A stretch of DNA of 64,000 bases from Tricholoma matsutake (Eukaryota; Basidiomycota; Agaricomycetes; Agaricales; Tricholomataceae): the NCBI GenBank assembly GCA_026075535.2, contig AP026538.1:12214001-12278000 (forward strand), written 5' to 3'. The notes below the pieces were generated by a model, which searched no databases, had not been told where the DNA came from, and was given only the letters and a program-made list of their open reading frames with translations. The position numbers and the translations under genes were made by a program. Below are positions 23,184-34,886 of this stretch, piece by piece; position 1 is the first letter of the stretch, and each line of letters starts with the position of its first letter.

Positions 23184-24625
23184 ATGCAACTCACAGTCGA
23201 AGAAATACCTAGTCTGCCTGGGGCCATCATAGAACATGGACTTTCCACATTGGATCTCATTGACTCCAGGAATTTTCCAGTTAGTATTGATGTTCTGATG
23301 CTAAAGGCAGCTAGTATTGAGGTTCCAACACTGAGAGAATGTTCTGAACAGCTAGATGAAGCTCTGATCATTGATGTTGATGCCTTCGAGTACAAGGACA
23401 TTCTGAAACAACCAAAAATGTCAGTGGCAGCATGCGAGGGATGCACTATAATTTTTCCTGATGGGAAATCACCACACACTGCATATCCCTTCGCCCTCCA
23501 TGATATAATCATTCTTCCATGGGACTATGCCCTCAAAAATGGTGTGATGAAGTTATTTGCATGCAGTTGCCATGGGTCATCTGAAGGATCAGGTACAGCC
23601 TGTCAGCCATGTCAACAACTCATCAAGAATGAAACATTAAGGAATATACTCAGGCAGATGGAGGATGGAGCTCATGAAAATGCTGGGTTCCCATATCATG
23701 GATTTAGTGGCCTCCAGGAGATGCTCCATCATAAAAGCCAGCTAATTGAGTTCTATCAACTGTGTGGATTAAACCAGGCCAAGAAACTCCTTGTAAAGGC
23801 AGCTGCACTCTCTGACCAAAAGCAGCTCTTGATGGCTATTGCAAGTGGGAAGGTCAGCCAGGTGGATCACCTGATCAACATTGGTCTCCATCAAAGGAAG
23901 GGAGCCCACAGGTTGTTGGCTTTGTATATGGCAGCTGCAGAAGGGTACTACAACCCAAAGAGTTTTACAGAGGAGGAAGACATGAAGGCATTGCTCCTCT
24001 GGAAATTGGGTGGGAATAGAGTGGCAGAGATTGACCATCACACCAACAATGCACCAAGCATTTCGTACCTCAGGACCCACTCAACCATTCCACCAATTAT
24101 CCCTTCTCACGAGCAGCCCACAGTTGAGCAGGTCAATGTCAAGGCAACATTCGATGGGGTACTGGATGTGATTCACAGTAGAAATTGCTCCAAATTCATC
24201 CACACAGTCTTGATGTTCGATGAAATTGCCATGGAGAAGAGAATTTGCTGGGATCCAAAGATGAACTACTTCCTAGGATTATGCAGGGAGCATGCCCATA
24301 ACACTGCAACAGAGCTCATCAATGAGGATGACATGGAGGCATTGTTTCAAACACTAGATGATGGACAGGTTCACCACGCAGGAGAGGTGAGAAAGTTTTG
24401 GTTCCTTCCGCCAATGCAATTTTTACTTCTGTTTTAGGACCTGATCTATTTTTAGGCAACCATTAGTGCATTGGGAATCTTGTGCAAAGATAATCAAATA
24501 TACTCTGGGCATCCCATCCTTATATCAGGAGACTGTAAGCAAGAATCAGGAGAAAAGCATGTGGAGGTTATCCAAACTGTTCTCAATGGCATCAATGTGC
24601 TGCAAGACAAAACAAAACTCCACAT

Positions 24626-24790
24626 TAGTGATGTGCAAGGCTCAGCCCAAAGCCCTGAAGCCCAGGCTGCTGAGCCCCAGAAGCCTGACCCAAGCTGAGC
24701 CTTGGAGTGGGCTTGGTAGGGCTCAGGGCTTGGCTCATTATCTCTGAAGCCTGAGCTGAGCCCAAAAGCCTGGGCTTTGTGGCTGTGATT
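24626..24790. mobile_element. hAT-like MITE fragment in the disrupted gene
   Basis: From TAGTGATGTGCAAGGCTCAG the reading frame of the host gene stops making sense, and a repeat of AGCCCAAAAGCC/GGCTCAG-type dyads follows. Start and composition resemble hAT-like element 3 (TAGTGCTGTGCTTGGCC). No right TIR or target duplication was found, so the right edge is approximate. Confidence 0.5.
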
Positions 24791-25148
24791 CAGTCGCTAC
24801 TCTCAAGCATTGTCATGCACCATCTCCACCATCTCCACCCCACTCCTCATCTATTGGAAGCTCCTGCTACACAACAGCAAGCTATTGCTTACTGCCTGGC
24901 TTACAGGAGCTGCACAGATAATGGGGTGGGGGAAGTGGGGGACTGCAGTCATTGGTAGCCATTCCTTGGGCATTGAGGTTGTTGATGCATTTAGGGCCAC
25001 AGGGACAAGCAATGAGCAACACAAAGTCAAGCTCAGGAGGCAGTGTTTCCTGTTTCAAGGGATAGCAGTGCAGTCAGTGGAGATGGGACAGGGCTATGGT
25101 GACTAGGTACACACCTTATGGCTATCTTGCTCCACAAGTCTCCTGGCG
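24791..25148. other. No gene recognised
   Basis: A 98-codon frame (24810-25106) has no recognisable motif. Could be downstream host-gene sequence or repeat. Confidence 0.35.
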
Positions 25149-25153
25149 CCTCC

Positions 25154-25578
25154 TATAAGGGCAACCTCAGCCTCTGGCAAAGGGAAATCCAAAGTTAAAA
25201 TTATACTACATATTACAGGGATTGGGGATGCACCTAGCAAAGGGAAATACGAAGAGAAAACTCTAAGGATCCCTTTGCCGATGCCCAGTATATGTGAAGA
25301 CAACAAAAATCAAATAATAACCTAAAAATAGAAAATGCAGAGATAGGCAGATCAAGGCCACCAAATGACATCATACCAAGGGGTAGATGTCGGAAGGGGT
25401 GCTCTGCCTCTAAATATAAAACTGTCAACATGCACAAACATGATAGGAAGGGAAATTAGTAATAAAATCCGGAAAAATCATAGAAAATGAAGAATAGAAG
25501 GAAATGAAGTGAGGAAAAATATAGGATGAATGTAAAAAATAGGAGAAACACACAGGGCATCCCCCTAGTCCCCTTCCA
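25154..25578 (-). mobile_element. 425-bp solo-LTR-like element, copy 2
   Basis: Same length as 71-495 and inverted relative to it. Flanked by CCTCC at 25149-25153 and 25579-25583. Ends match copy 1 (TATAAGGGC... and ...CCCCTTCCA in this orientation). Confidence 0.85.
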
Positions 25579-25751
25579 CCTCCAGCACATTACTGTGGGA
25601 TGAATAATGAACTTGACACCTGGAGGAAAGGCAGTTGCTTTTGAAGTGTTGTCATTATAGTGACAAATGATCTGTGTGACAAACTTAGTATCAGAGAAAG
25701 ATAAGCAAACAATAAAAAAGACTTACATTTCAATCTTGAGGTGCCAGGAGA

Positions 25752-25818
25752 TGGTTAGGAAACCACCCCATTACCTAATAAAATTTCATTTCAATTTTAC
25801 TATGTCAAATTATCAGTA
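25752..25818 (+). repeat. 5' fragment of an LTR family
   Basis: GTTAGGAAACCACCCCATTACC followed by an AT-rich AATAAAATTTCATTT stretch; also at 44274 and at the start of the LTR at 58915. Truncated here after about 65 bp. Confidence 0.5.
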
Positions 25819-25905
25819 ATTTACACTGCCCCATATGTTCTGCACAGATCCGTGCAGACTGCAACCATCTGGTGACCAAAATGAAAAATTACACCCCTTT
25901 TGCCA
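25804..25905 (+). repeat. Dispersed repeat, copy 1
   Basis: CAGTAATTTACACTGCCCCATATG... through ...AAATTACACCCCTTTTG; the second copy is at 27632-27748. The copies differ largely by CG versus TG/CA (for example TTCTGCACAG here, TTCCGCGCAG there). Confidence 0.6.
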
Positions 25906-26039
25906 CAGACTCAACCCCAGTCTGCACAGAGTCCGCATAAGTCCGCGTGGAGTCCACATAAGTCTGCATAAGTCCACACAGACTCCAACCATGTGGTGAC
26001 CCAAATGAAGAATTGAGGCATGGGTTGATGGCAAAAAAA

Positions 26040-27400
26040 AAACAAGGATGCCCCCACGACAGGGGACATTTTATTGGTAGTATTGAATACAAAAAAAGTT
26101 GCCCCCCTGCCGAAGAGGGGGGCAGTAGACTATAGAATAAAATAAATAACCCACCGTCTCGCTAGCATGCAAGACAGCAGGGGTGGGTGCGTTCATCGTC
26201 GGCCCTCTCTTGTGGCCCCCTCTTGTCCCCCCTCACCATTCCCTGTTGGTCTGTATGCACCCCCCTTTCTCGTCGTTGTTCCACCCGCGATCCACCCCAC
26301 GAGCAGTTGCTCATGAGGCTGGGGGTGGGTGGCTTGTCGTCATTTGTCACCATTGTTCCCCATTTGGATTTCTGTCTTTTTTTTTTTTTGGGGGGGGGGA
26401 GGGGTTTGGGTGCGTCAGTGCGACATGGCGCATGTACGGGGGTTGGTAGGTGCTTACTAGGCAGGTATCCCCCTTCTGGGGTCTCCTGGCATCCCTCGGC
26501 ACCCTCCTAGCCCATGTCAACAGCCTCACATCCCATTTGAACAGAGAGGAGGGGAATTGGGTGGGCGTCCCCCCAGGCAGGTGTCGTTGTCATCTCCCTC
26601 ATCATCTCCCTCCCCCTCCCCCCTCGTCTCCCTTTCCTCTCGTCTCCCATCCCCCTGATCATCATTCCACCCACCATCCACCCCATGAGCAGTGGCTCGC
26701 AAGGCTGTAGGTGGGTGGTGTGTCCTTGTGGGGTGGATGGTGGATGGTGTGTCATTCTGTGGTTGGCATTGGTTTTGTCGGTGTCATGGGGCTGGGGGTG
26801 GGTGGTGTGTCGTCCATCACCGTGGGTGGTCATGGTGGGGCCCTGGTGCTCGTTTTTGTCTGTTTTGGGGGGATTTGTGTCGGCCTGCATTGTTGTCCAT
26901 TATTACCTGTAGATTAGAACCTAAAAAACAAAGAAAACAATTAGTTAGTTGAGAAAAAGAAGAAATGAATAAAAAAAATTTACCTACAGCCCAAATGACG
27001 CAATTGCATCATTTGGGCCCACATTGCTTCTGGTCGGCTTGTTTGCAGCTCTTCGTGGCTGTGGAGTTGTTAACTGTAGATTAGAACCTAAAAAACAAAG
27101 AAAACAATTAGTTAGTTGATAAAAAGAAGAAACGAATAAAAAAAATTACCTACGGCCCAAACGATGCAATTGCGTTGTTTGGGCCTGCGTTGCTTCTGGT
27201 TGGCTTGTTTGCAGCTCTTCGTGGTGGTGGAATGGGGCTGGGAGTGGGTGGAAGTGATGTGGGTAGAGTGGAGGTGGTGGTGGTAGAGAGGGAAGGAGGG
27301 AGGGAGTGAGGTGGCGGCATGGTCGTTGTCGATGGGATGAGTTGGCAATGTTGATGACGCGGCTGTGTGCTTTGTCATACAAAGCCAAACAGTCATATGT
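26040..27400. repeat. GC-rich palindromic module (minus orientation)
   Basis: GAGCA-N2-TGCTC dyads near 26306 and 26690. A near-perfect palindrome GCCCAAATGACG-CAATTGCATCATTTGGGC lies at 26988-27020, with a second, CpG-richer version near 27155-27186. Both palindromes sit next to minus-strand intron-like segments (TTAGTTAGTT branch-like motif, AACCTAAAAAACAAAG). The right border is the reverse complement of GACAAAGCACACAGCCGCG at about 27360. Confidence 0.6.
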
Positions 27401-27430
27401 AGTTGCACCAATAGCAACAATATACCACTG

Positions 27431-27515
27431 GCTGTGTAGTGTAATGGTAATGTGCATACATACTTTATTAGTTAATCATGAGGCTCCGAGTTCAAACACC
27501 GTTTGTGACATTATT
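27431..27515 (+). repeat. tRNA-like (SINE-head-like) segment
   Basis: TGTAGTGTAATGGTAATGTG resembles an A box and CCGAGTTCAAACACCG a B box. The acceptor stem is not convincing, so this is a relic and not a tRNA gene. Confidence 0.45.
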
Positions 27516-27631
27516 TTGCTAAGCTCAAATTGTCTGCTCGGATGCATGCAGACTGTCCTTGCTGGTCCGACCTGGTTGATCATGGATGCGGTGGACGAAA
27601 TCCGTGGAATCCGAGTAAAATACGTGGAAAC

Positions 27632-27748
27632 CACAGTAATTTACACTGCCCCATATGTTCCGCGCAGATCCGTGCAGACTGTGCAGACTCCGTGCGGAGT
27701 CCAACCATCTGGTGACCAAAATGAAAAATTACACCCCTTTCGCTGCGG
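27632..27748 (+). repeat. Dispersed repeat, copy 2 (CpG-rich version)
   Basis: Partner of 25804-25905. The Ty3-like LTR at 27749 inserted into this repeat: the uninterrupted sequence continues past the same point in copy 1. Confidence 0.6.
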
Positions 27749-28932
27749 TGATAGGTCGTCTTCTCGGCTCAAGGACCGATTCAACACTTTAGCATCATTC
27801 TAATCACATCGGCTAACTCCTACGACGATCCCAGACGCAGCGCGACACACTCTATCAATCGCGATATCATATCAACCGCATCGAAACATCACCAGTGACA
27901 TCGATAGTATCAAAAGACCACATCACACAACCTTAGGACTACCCCGAAAGTCCCTAAGATTCCCCTACATGACCACCAAACATCCCCGACCAACTTCGAA
28001 CAAGCCACAACCGCAATCGAGCATCGTCGAGCATCGTCGAGTGTCATCGATCGATATCGAGAAACTACAAGCAACATCAGGCGCTGCCTTCATTATCTAA
28101 ATGGTGGAAGACCATGCACTAGGACGTATTCCAACTCGTGCTCAAACCTGCTGATCATAGGTCAGCCTCATTCCAAGTCCCTATCGCGCACAGAACCCAC
28201 TGGATGCATTATTGTGAGACTTAGCGCAGTTTATACACAAAGGACAGTCTCTTTTAGTTCTTTCCCTTTATTACTCTTTCATCATATGATATATATATCT
28301 TTCTTGTTCAGATTCCAGTCTCCTTTATGGCCTTGTGCCTTAACTCATATCTTTTGCCTCATGTTCTACACATGTTTCTCATTCCATTTTAGGAAGTTTC
28401 TTTAAAACATATAAAACTCTGTAGTATCTACTTGGAAATAACAAGAAATCGTCTTCACATATCATCTCGTATACAGTTCTAAGCATCCGATCAGCTTTCT
28501 AAAACAATCTAAGTCTCTGTGGGTTTTCTCAATCGACAAGAAACCTCTGCAATCATTGCATCCTCGATCCTTTCTCAATCCTCTCATCATTAGTTCTAGC
28601 AACCCTTCCAACACTTCATAGCAGTCTGCCTCACCCTTCGTATACCATCGACCTATCAAAAGGTCCCCATAATTCACATATCGACCATCGACGATAAAAC
28701 TCGTTCACCGTCGATCTCGTTGATCGCCCTCGATATTGATCAATACTCAATCGGACCACGACAAACACCTTTGTCTCGCATAACACTACCTTCATGACTA
28801 GTGTTAACTAGTAATCTTATCAGAGGTTTGACCACGAACTTTCGGAATGTCTCACAACCCTCCTCTGACTCGTCACAAACATCATTGATTGCCTCATCAG
28901 CAGTTCTGGTGGTTTTCCCGGGTTGAGCATCA
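27749..28932 (+). repeat. 5' LTR (about 1.18 kb)
   Basis: TGATAGGTCG...GAGCATCA, matching the solo LTR at 2349-4997 in reverse complement once the hAT insertion there is removed. Contains a TATATATATC promoter-like stretch near 28289. Right edge uncertain by 2-3 bp because of the CATCATCA repeat. Confidence 0.85.
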
Positions 28933-28939
28933 TCATTTT

Positions 28940-28957
28940 TGGAGCCCACCGCGAGGG
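28940..28957 (+). promoter_or_regulatory. Putative primer-binding site
   Basis: TGGAGCCCACCGCGAGG lies a few bases after the LTR. TGG complements a tRNA CCA end, and the rest would pair with an acceptor/T-arm strand. The tRNA identity was not determined. Confidence 0.55.
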
Positions 28958-29015
28958 TGTTTGAATCATTTCATCGTCGGACCAACCTCGACTTCCTCAG
29001 CTTAGGTCAACATAA

Positions 29016-31355
29016 GTGAGAACCCTTCGGATCGATACTTGCCATGCCTTCGAATCTCTCGAACAATCGGGAGATATTCTAATTCCAGTTTCCGAGGCAG
29101 AATCTACTCATCGTAGACTATTTCCTTCACCTATATCATCGCCTTCCACATCATCATCTACTTCTTCGTCATCATCATCGACCTCTTCATTTATCCTTCC
29201 AACAACTTCGACACCTCTACCATCTATTACACAAGTCTTAACCCCTACCCCTAGAGTCATCGCATTCATGACTACCCAAACCGCGATGCCAGCTCATGGG
29301 CACTCGACCGCTCCGAAATTCGACCTGACTCAGCCTTGAGAGCTTCGACGATACTTCGAAGAGCTTGAACTATTATTCCTGACCTGCGGCGTTACTGAAT
29401 CGAATCTCATGAAGAAACACACTTGTCACTACCTCAACATCGACTCGTCAGAACTCTGGGAATCGCTTCCAGAGTATCAACCCGGCACATCATTCAACGA
29501 ATTTAGAACAGCAGTACACAAACTCTATCCTGGCTCAGAAGATGATCGCAAGTGGAGCATATCGGACATGGACAAATTAGTGGGAGAGCAGCTACGTGTT
29601 GGGATATTTGATGCGAGCGATCTAGGAATGTATTATTGCGCATTCTACAACATTACTCACTTTTTGCGAGCAAAGAATAGGATCTCGGAAGCTGAGCAAA
29701 GCAGAGCTTATGTTCGAGGATTCCAACCCGGCTTATGGACTCGAATTGCTCAACGACTCAAACTCAAATTCCCCAACCATTATCCCGACGATCCATATCC
29801 ACTCAATGACATTCACAACGCGGCAAAATTCATTCTAGCAGGCTCCAACACATCAAACTCAGTAATCCACCAATCGACCTCTTCATCGCACTCGACATTG
29901 AACGTCGGAAATATGGGCACCTCGTCACCTGGAACTATTACGATCAAAACTGAAGATCTAAACGCGATGTTCAAACAATTTGCTAGCACCATCGCTATGC
30001 ATATCACAGGTACTAAAAATCCTTGCACTAATTTGGCAGACAGACAGGCACATATCGATGCACTCCTTTGCATATTTTGTGGTTTATCTGGACATTTTAT
30101 CCCTGACTGTATGGTTTGTGAGTCGTACCTGAACAAAGGGAAGTGTAAGCGAAACGTGGAAGGAAAGATCATACTTCCTAATGGACAATTCACCCCTCGA
30201 AGTATCCCTGGCAGGTTTATCAAGGAACGCATCGATGAATGGTGGAAACGCAACCCAGATGCAACCCCAGCAGCAACACTTTTATTCAGCATCGCACCAT
30301 TGGCACCTTCGACTTCAACTAGTTCAACCTCGGCTGCGATCACTTCGATAACAGAGTCCGACGCCGTTTCTATATCGGGATTGGAGACAAAAGGCATTTA
30401 TCATAACTCGACGTTGACAGCTGACTCCGAAGATAGAATAGCGGCTCTCGAGCGCGAAATATTCGCGCTTCAAAGTGGTCGACCATTTTCGCGTCCGAAC
30501 AAAGAGGTTCAAAATTCGGTTCCAGCCACGACAACGCCCGTCCCTGCATTGTCAACGTCTACTGGTACAGTCCCACAACCCTCAACATCTTCATCGACGA
30601 TGGTCAACCCTTCAACTTCAACTACCGCTCCAACATCGACATCAACCACTTCGCCATCAACCACCATACCCCCAACGCAAACCTCAGTACACCCATACAC
30701 GTCGGTCAGGGAGAACGCCTATTTGCCACCACACGAACAGAACTTCGCTGGCGCATCAAAGGGTAAGGAAAAAGACGGACCATCGTATGCGACACAGGCA
30801 CCGGTACAGAACGAGAAAATTGCGCATGATATATTTGTGCGCTCAATGAAGATGCCGATTGTCACGCTGACATCTGAAGAACTACTCTCGCTTTCACCAG
30901 AGGTTCAAACAAAATGGAGAGAACAGGTCACACCAAAATGAGTCCCACAATCTGGAAACAATGCAATGAACATGTTTAGTCCTGACGCAATCATTGTGCC
31001 TGACACATACGAGACTTATATTAGCAGTCTCCGACCCGGTGAAATCCCTCAGCCTTTCGTTGTCGCTAAAGAAACTTCATCGATTAGATCAGTTATTATG
31101 GACGTCCATGGTAACAACCAGGTAGAAAGTGTCGTCGATCCCAGTTCCTCGATCATATCGATGGCCGAAGATGTTTGCCATGAACTCAGTCTAGCATATG
31201 ACTCCTCGATTAGGCTTCCGATGCAGTCTGCTAACGGGACTGTGGACGAAACACTCGGTTTAGCACGCAACGTACCCTGTGATCTCAGTGGAATCACCCT
31301 ATACATGCAGATACATATTATTTGGGACCCGGCATACGATATTCTACTCGGATGA
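29016..31355 (+). pseudogene. gag: Gag-protease polyprotein of the Ty3-like element
   Basis: One frame from 29016 to 31355 with in-frame TGA stops at 29337-29339 and 30939-30941. The N-terminus is Ser/Thr/Pro-rich. A capsid-like helical region spans about residues 110-290 (ELRRYFEELELLF, SLPEYQPGTSFNEFRTAVHK). A CCHC zinc knuckle, CIFCGLSGHFIPDC, is near 30068. A long Ser/Thr/Pro-rich linker leads to the protease region (30966-31355), where VDPSSSIISM replaces the usual D-(S/T)-G loop and NVPCDLSGITLYMQIHII and DILLG close the fold. The next codon is TGA where Arg is expected. These protein features match a gag-PR arrangement common in basidiomycete Ty3 elements. Non-functional as read. Confidence 0.8.
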
Positions 31356-31960
31356 CCTTTCGACGTCTTGACAGAAAGCATCATTAGGAACTATCGGAAC
31401 GAAGCGCAAACCATCACAATATGCGATCCTAACTCAACTACAATTCCCTCGATACCTCGATTGCACCATCGTCGAAAAGTAGTTCGAGAGGATTTTCAGC
31501 GTTAGAGAATGAAATTCCAGAACAGTGCGCTTTCATCATCTCATTCGACTCTTCTAACTCCTCTATAATTATCGAGCGCACTGCAAATATCCCCAAAATC
31601 GACTCCTCCGAAGAATTATCTGCAATGCTTTCCGACTTATATTTATCTGTGTGCGACGAGTTCCATGTTCCTCGAAACACCTCGATGGTGTTTATACCTA
31701 TGCGACCTTCTTCATTGTCAGTTTCCCCTTCCTCAGTTATTTCTGACAATCCACAGTCTAGTTATTTATCGACAAAGAAAAAGTATAAACCAGTCGCACA
31801 GAAGGTCCGCCCAATTGTGGCCGGACTACCCGATCATTTTAGAATTATTCGACACATCGAGGGCAATCCCCTCCAAGACATGCCTCCACTAAATCCCCAT
31901 CCTCCAATATTCAAACCAACTCCTTGATTTGAAACTCAGCTCAAAAAACTGGTTACAATG
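31356..31960 (+). pseudogene. Start of pol in the Ty3-like element (truncated)
   Basis: After one or more frameshifts, frame 31625-31927 encodes KKKYKPVAQKVRPIVAGLP and DHFRIIRHIEGNPLQDMP, the segment that precedes reverse transcriptase in this family. Coding resemblance ends at about 31960, before any RT motif. Confidence 0.6.
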
Positions 31961-34280
31961 ATGGATAACATCACTATAAATTTTTGACTCCCCCAGTTAG
32001 TAAAGTCAGTAATTTTTGTAATGGTTGCTAAAAATTACTGACTGTAGGGAAAACAGACATGGAAAAATGGTCACACTGAATTTTTCACTTGGGGGTAAGG
32101 GCCAATTCTGGCAGGTATGAGTCCTTACATTTTATGATCTATAATCAAATAATGCTAAATACCTGACAATATTTGGTAATAAAAAACCCAATAGTATGCA
32201 AAGAATTATTAAATATTAAATCAGCTCATGAAGCTGATCAGAATGATATATAAAACATAAAATACAGGATATAAACTTCATATTTAGCCCTAATAAATAA
32301 TACCAAGTAGTGGAAACCATTATGTTAATGATGCATCAATGATATTCTGTTCTATTACAAGTTAAACATTAAGGAAGATATAGCTTATGTTCATTGATAA
32401 CACATAATAACAAATATATAATAATATCTCTTGATTCTGTTCCAGCAATGTGGATTTTTGTTGGACTTCCAACCATTTTCCACCAAGGTCACCTAGTAAT
32501 TATTGGCATAGCATTAGTATTTTAGATATAGTTTCCATTCCTATGATACCTCCACTACTCTGTTCTCCACTGGTTTCTGACCTAACTCTGCTCTTTAGTA
32601 TTTAACCTATTTACTTCTGTTTGTATTCTTCAGTTCATAAAGCAACCAATCTCAATCTCTAGTCTCCTCTCCTGTCTCGTACTTCCTCTCAAACTCTGAC
32701 ATTCTTACATTTACCTTTGTCTTGAAATTAGACACAGACAAGGTGAAGGGCGCAATTTCTTATAAGTTGAAGCCAAGTCCTCTCTGATACACCATCGAAT
32801 ATGAGTCTGACAGATTTCCACCCTCAAGTTCAGCACTTAACAATGATGGTCTAATAGTATACAACATTGTTTATAAAAGAACTGACTGAAATAATAAATT
32901 GAAACCATACAAACAAGGCCAAATAATTCCAAATGAGATTTCAATAATGGGCCAACAATATATCTTTTTATTTCAAGTTAAATAAAACAAATGGGACAAG
33001 AATTGAGTGAGATACAGCATTTTTGATGATTTAATAACAAATATAAACAACCTTTGTTAGCACACCTAAATCAGATAATGTACAAACAGTATATTTTATT
33101 TGCAGGTTAAATCAGTTGGATTAAAGAAGAACTAACTGAGATACCACAAACAATGCCAAACAATACCAAATATGATCTCAATGAATGGGCCAATAATGTA
33201 TCTTCTTATTCCAAGTTAAATAAAACAAATTGGCCAAGAATTGACCAAGATACAGCATTTTGATAATTTAACAAATAAAGATAAACAATTTTGTCATTAT
33301 AAAATGCCCAAGCTACATACCCTTCTACAAGTTAAACTCAATTGAATTAGAACTGGCTCTGATATAGTCTTTTTGATCTGCTTGATATATTAACAAATAA
33401 TAGCAAACATCTGTAAATATCCTTTAAGGATAGACCAACAGTATCTTTTTATTTTCAAGTTAAATCATCCAAAATGGATGAAAACTAAAAGAGATACTAT
33501 ATAGGCATGACAACAATGTCAAACAATACCAAAGACTCTTCTGATGATTGGCCAATGATGGGCCAATAGTGTATCTTCTTATTCCAAGTTAAATCAGCCA
33601 AGAAATGGGCAAGATACAGTATTTTGATGATTTAACAATTAAAGATAAACAACCTTTGTCAGTGTAAAGTACCAAGCTACACCCTTCTACAAGTTAAATA
33701 AACTCAATTGAGTTAGAACCAGCTCTGACATCATCTTTTTGATTTTTTGATATATGAACAAATAATGCCAAATATCTGTAAGTATCTTTTAATAATAGAC
33801 CAACAGTATACTTTTTATCTTGCAAGTTAAATCATCCAAAATGGATGAAAACTGAAAGAGATACTATATTTAGCCATGACAACAATGTCAAACAATGCCA
33901 AATACCCTCCCAATGATTGGCCAATCATGTATCTTCTCATTCCAAGTTAAATAAAAGAAATCAGCCAAGAATTGAGCAAGATACAGTATTTTGATGATCT
34001 AACAAACAAATATAAACAACCTTTGTCAGCACAGGGTAAAGTGTCCAAGGTTACATACCCTTCCACAAGTTAAATAAACTCAATTGAGTAAACACTGGCT
34101 CTGATATAGTTATGTTCATCGTTTTGATCTATAAACAAACAATCCCAAATACTTGTAAATATTTCCCAATGATAGACCAACAGCAAGTTAAATCGTGCAA
34201 ATTGGATGAAAACTGAAGGAGATGCTATATTTAGCCATGACAACAATACCAAACAATGCCAAGTACTCTCCCGATGACTG
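31961..34280. repeat. AT-rich degenerate tandem repeat (about 365-bp unit)
   Basis: No gene. Landmarks such as AGATACAGYATTTTGAT recur at about 33007, 33247, 33610 and 33975, giving spacings of about 240, 363 and 365 bp. Within each unit the sequence CAAGTTAAAT is repeated several times and AAACAATGCCAA-type motifs alternate with it. The left 1 kb (31961-32900) is unique AT-rich sequence with no recognisable content. Confidence 0.65.
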
Positions 34281-34624
34281 GCCAATGATGTACTTTCCCA
34301 TCTTTGTGTGCCGTATCTGGGCTCTTATGTTGGCTTGGCATCAAAAAACTCGGGATAGACAGCCTGCACATCTACATAGACAATTTCTTCAGTTGGGATT
34401 ACATTGACAACCTCATTTGATACCACAGAAAACTGCGTCCTCGCTGTCAAGTTCAGCTGCTGTTGCTTTGGGAAGCAATTGCCTGTCCTTTGGAAGATCA
34501 CAAGCAAGAACATGGAGAAGCCATTAAGATAATCGAGTTCTGGGTGAACATTAATGCTGGGAGTATCTCCTTGTCACTGACCTCCATCTCTGATGTCATC
34601 TTTAATCACACAAAGCGATAAGAT

Positions 34625-34760
34625 ACGGTGTGGTATTTCAGTAACTAGAGCTAGCGATATACAGATGATGGTTCAAGGTCAAGAGAGATAGGATAGTAAC
34701 GAGAGCAAGAAGTCCTGATGTAAGCATGTAAATAAGTCATAACAAATATAGTAGGCTTAC
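34625..34760 (-). repeat. LTR-like fragment inserted in RT
   Basis: Resembles the 192-bp chromovirus LTR: both contain GTGGTAT, a GAGCTA...ATACAG stretch, AGTCCTGATG/AATCCTAATG and end in AGGCTTACA. It replaces the RT segment expected between 34620 and 34763. No clear target duplication. Confidence 0.45.
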
Positions 34761-34886
34761 ACCTTGGGGGCGTCCAGCTTTAACTGAGATGTACCACAAA
34801 ATCAGTGGAAAATCCTGGTCTCACTGCACCATACCCATTAATGCTGGTGTGATTGCCAATCTTGGCTGGTTGAAGTCAATCATTTG

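Larger units (their letters stand above)
16675..24625 (+). pseudogene. Conserved basidiomycete gene of unknown function, split by three mobile elements
   Basis: Four pieces read in one direction. (1) 16675-16857: zinc-finger-like CPDCDSHVN...LEKGHCRKK, then after a 1-bp frameshift a DGSILNFLKPKTA motif. (2) 19685-20175: continues exactly across the target duplication (IVPSMVNSPAPVHSYKLSL, then FGGSPKEFDDPTLDADELWE and LGWGIEGK), with frameshifts near 19868 and 20070 and a GTGAGT donor at about 20176. (3) about 20320-20503, degenerate. (4) 23184-24386 and 24456-24625, with a 69-bp phase-0 intron (24387-24455). The C-terminal exon has a CEGC motif, FPDGKSPHTAYPFALHD, a Cys-rich CSCHG...CQPCQQL, and FTEEEDMKALLLWKLGG. 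The layout matches a protein family repeated in agaricomycete genomes; I do not know its biochemical role. It is dead here. Confidence 0.75.
27749..31960 (+). mobile_element. Ty3-like LTR element, 5' part only
   Basis: 5' LTR, PBS, gag-protease and the very start of pol, then truncated at about 31960 where an AT-rich tandem repeat begins; no 3' LTR in place. The solo LTR at 2349-4997 belongs to the same family. Several stops occupy positions where Arg (CGA) is expected. Confidence 0.85.
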
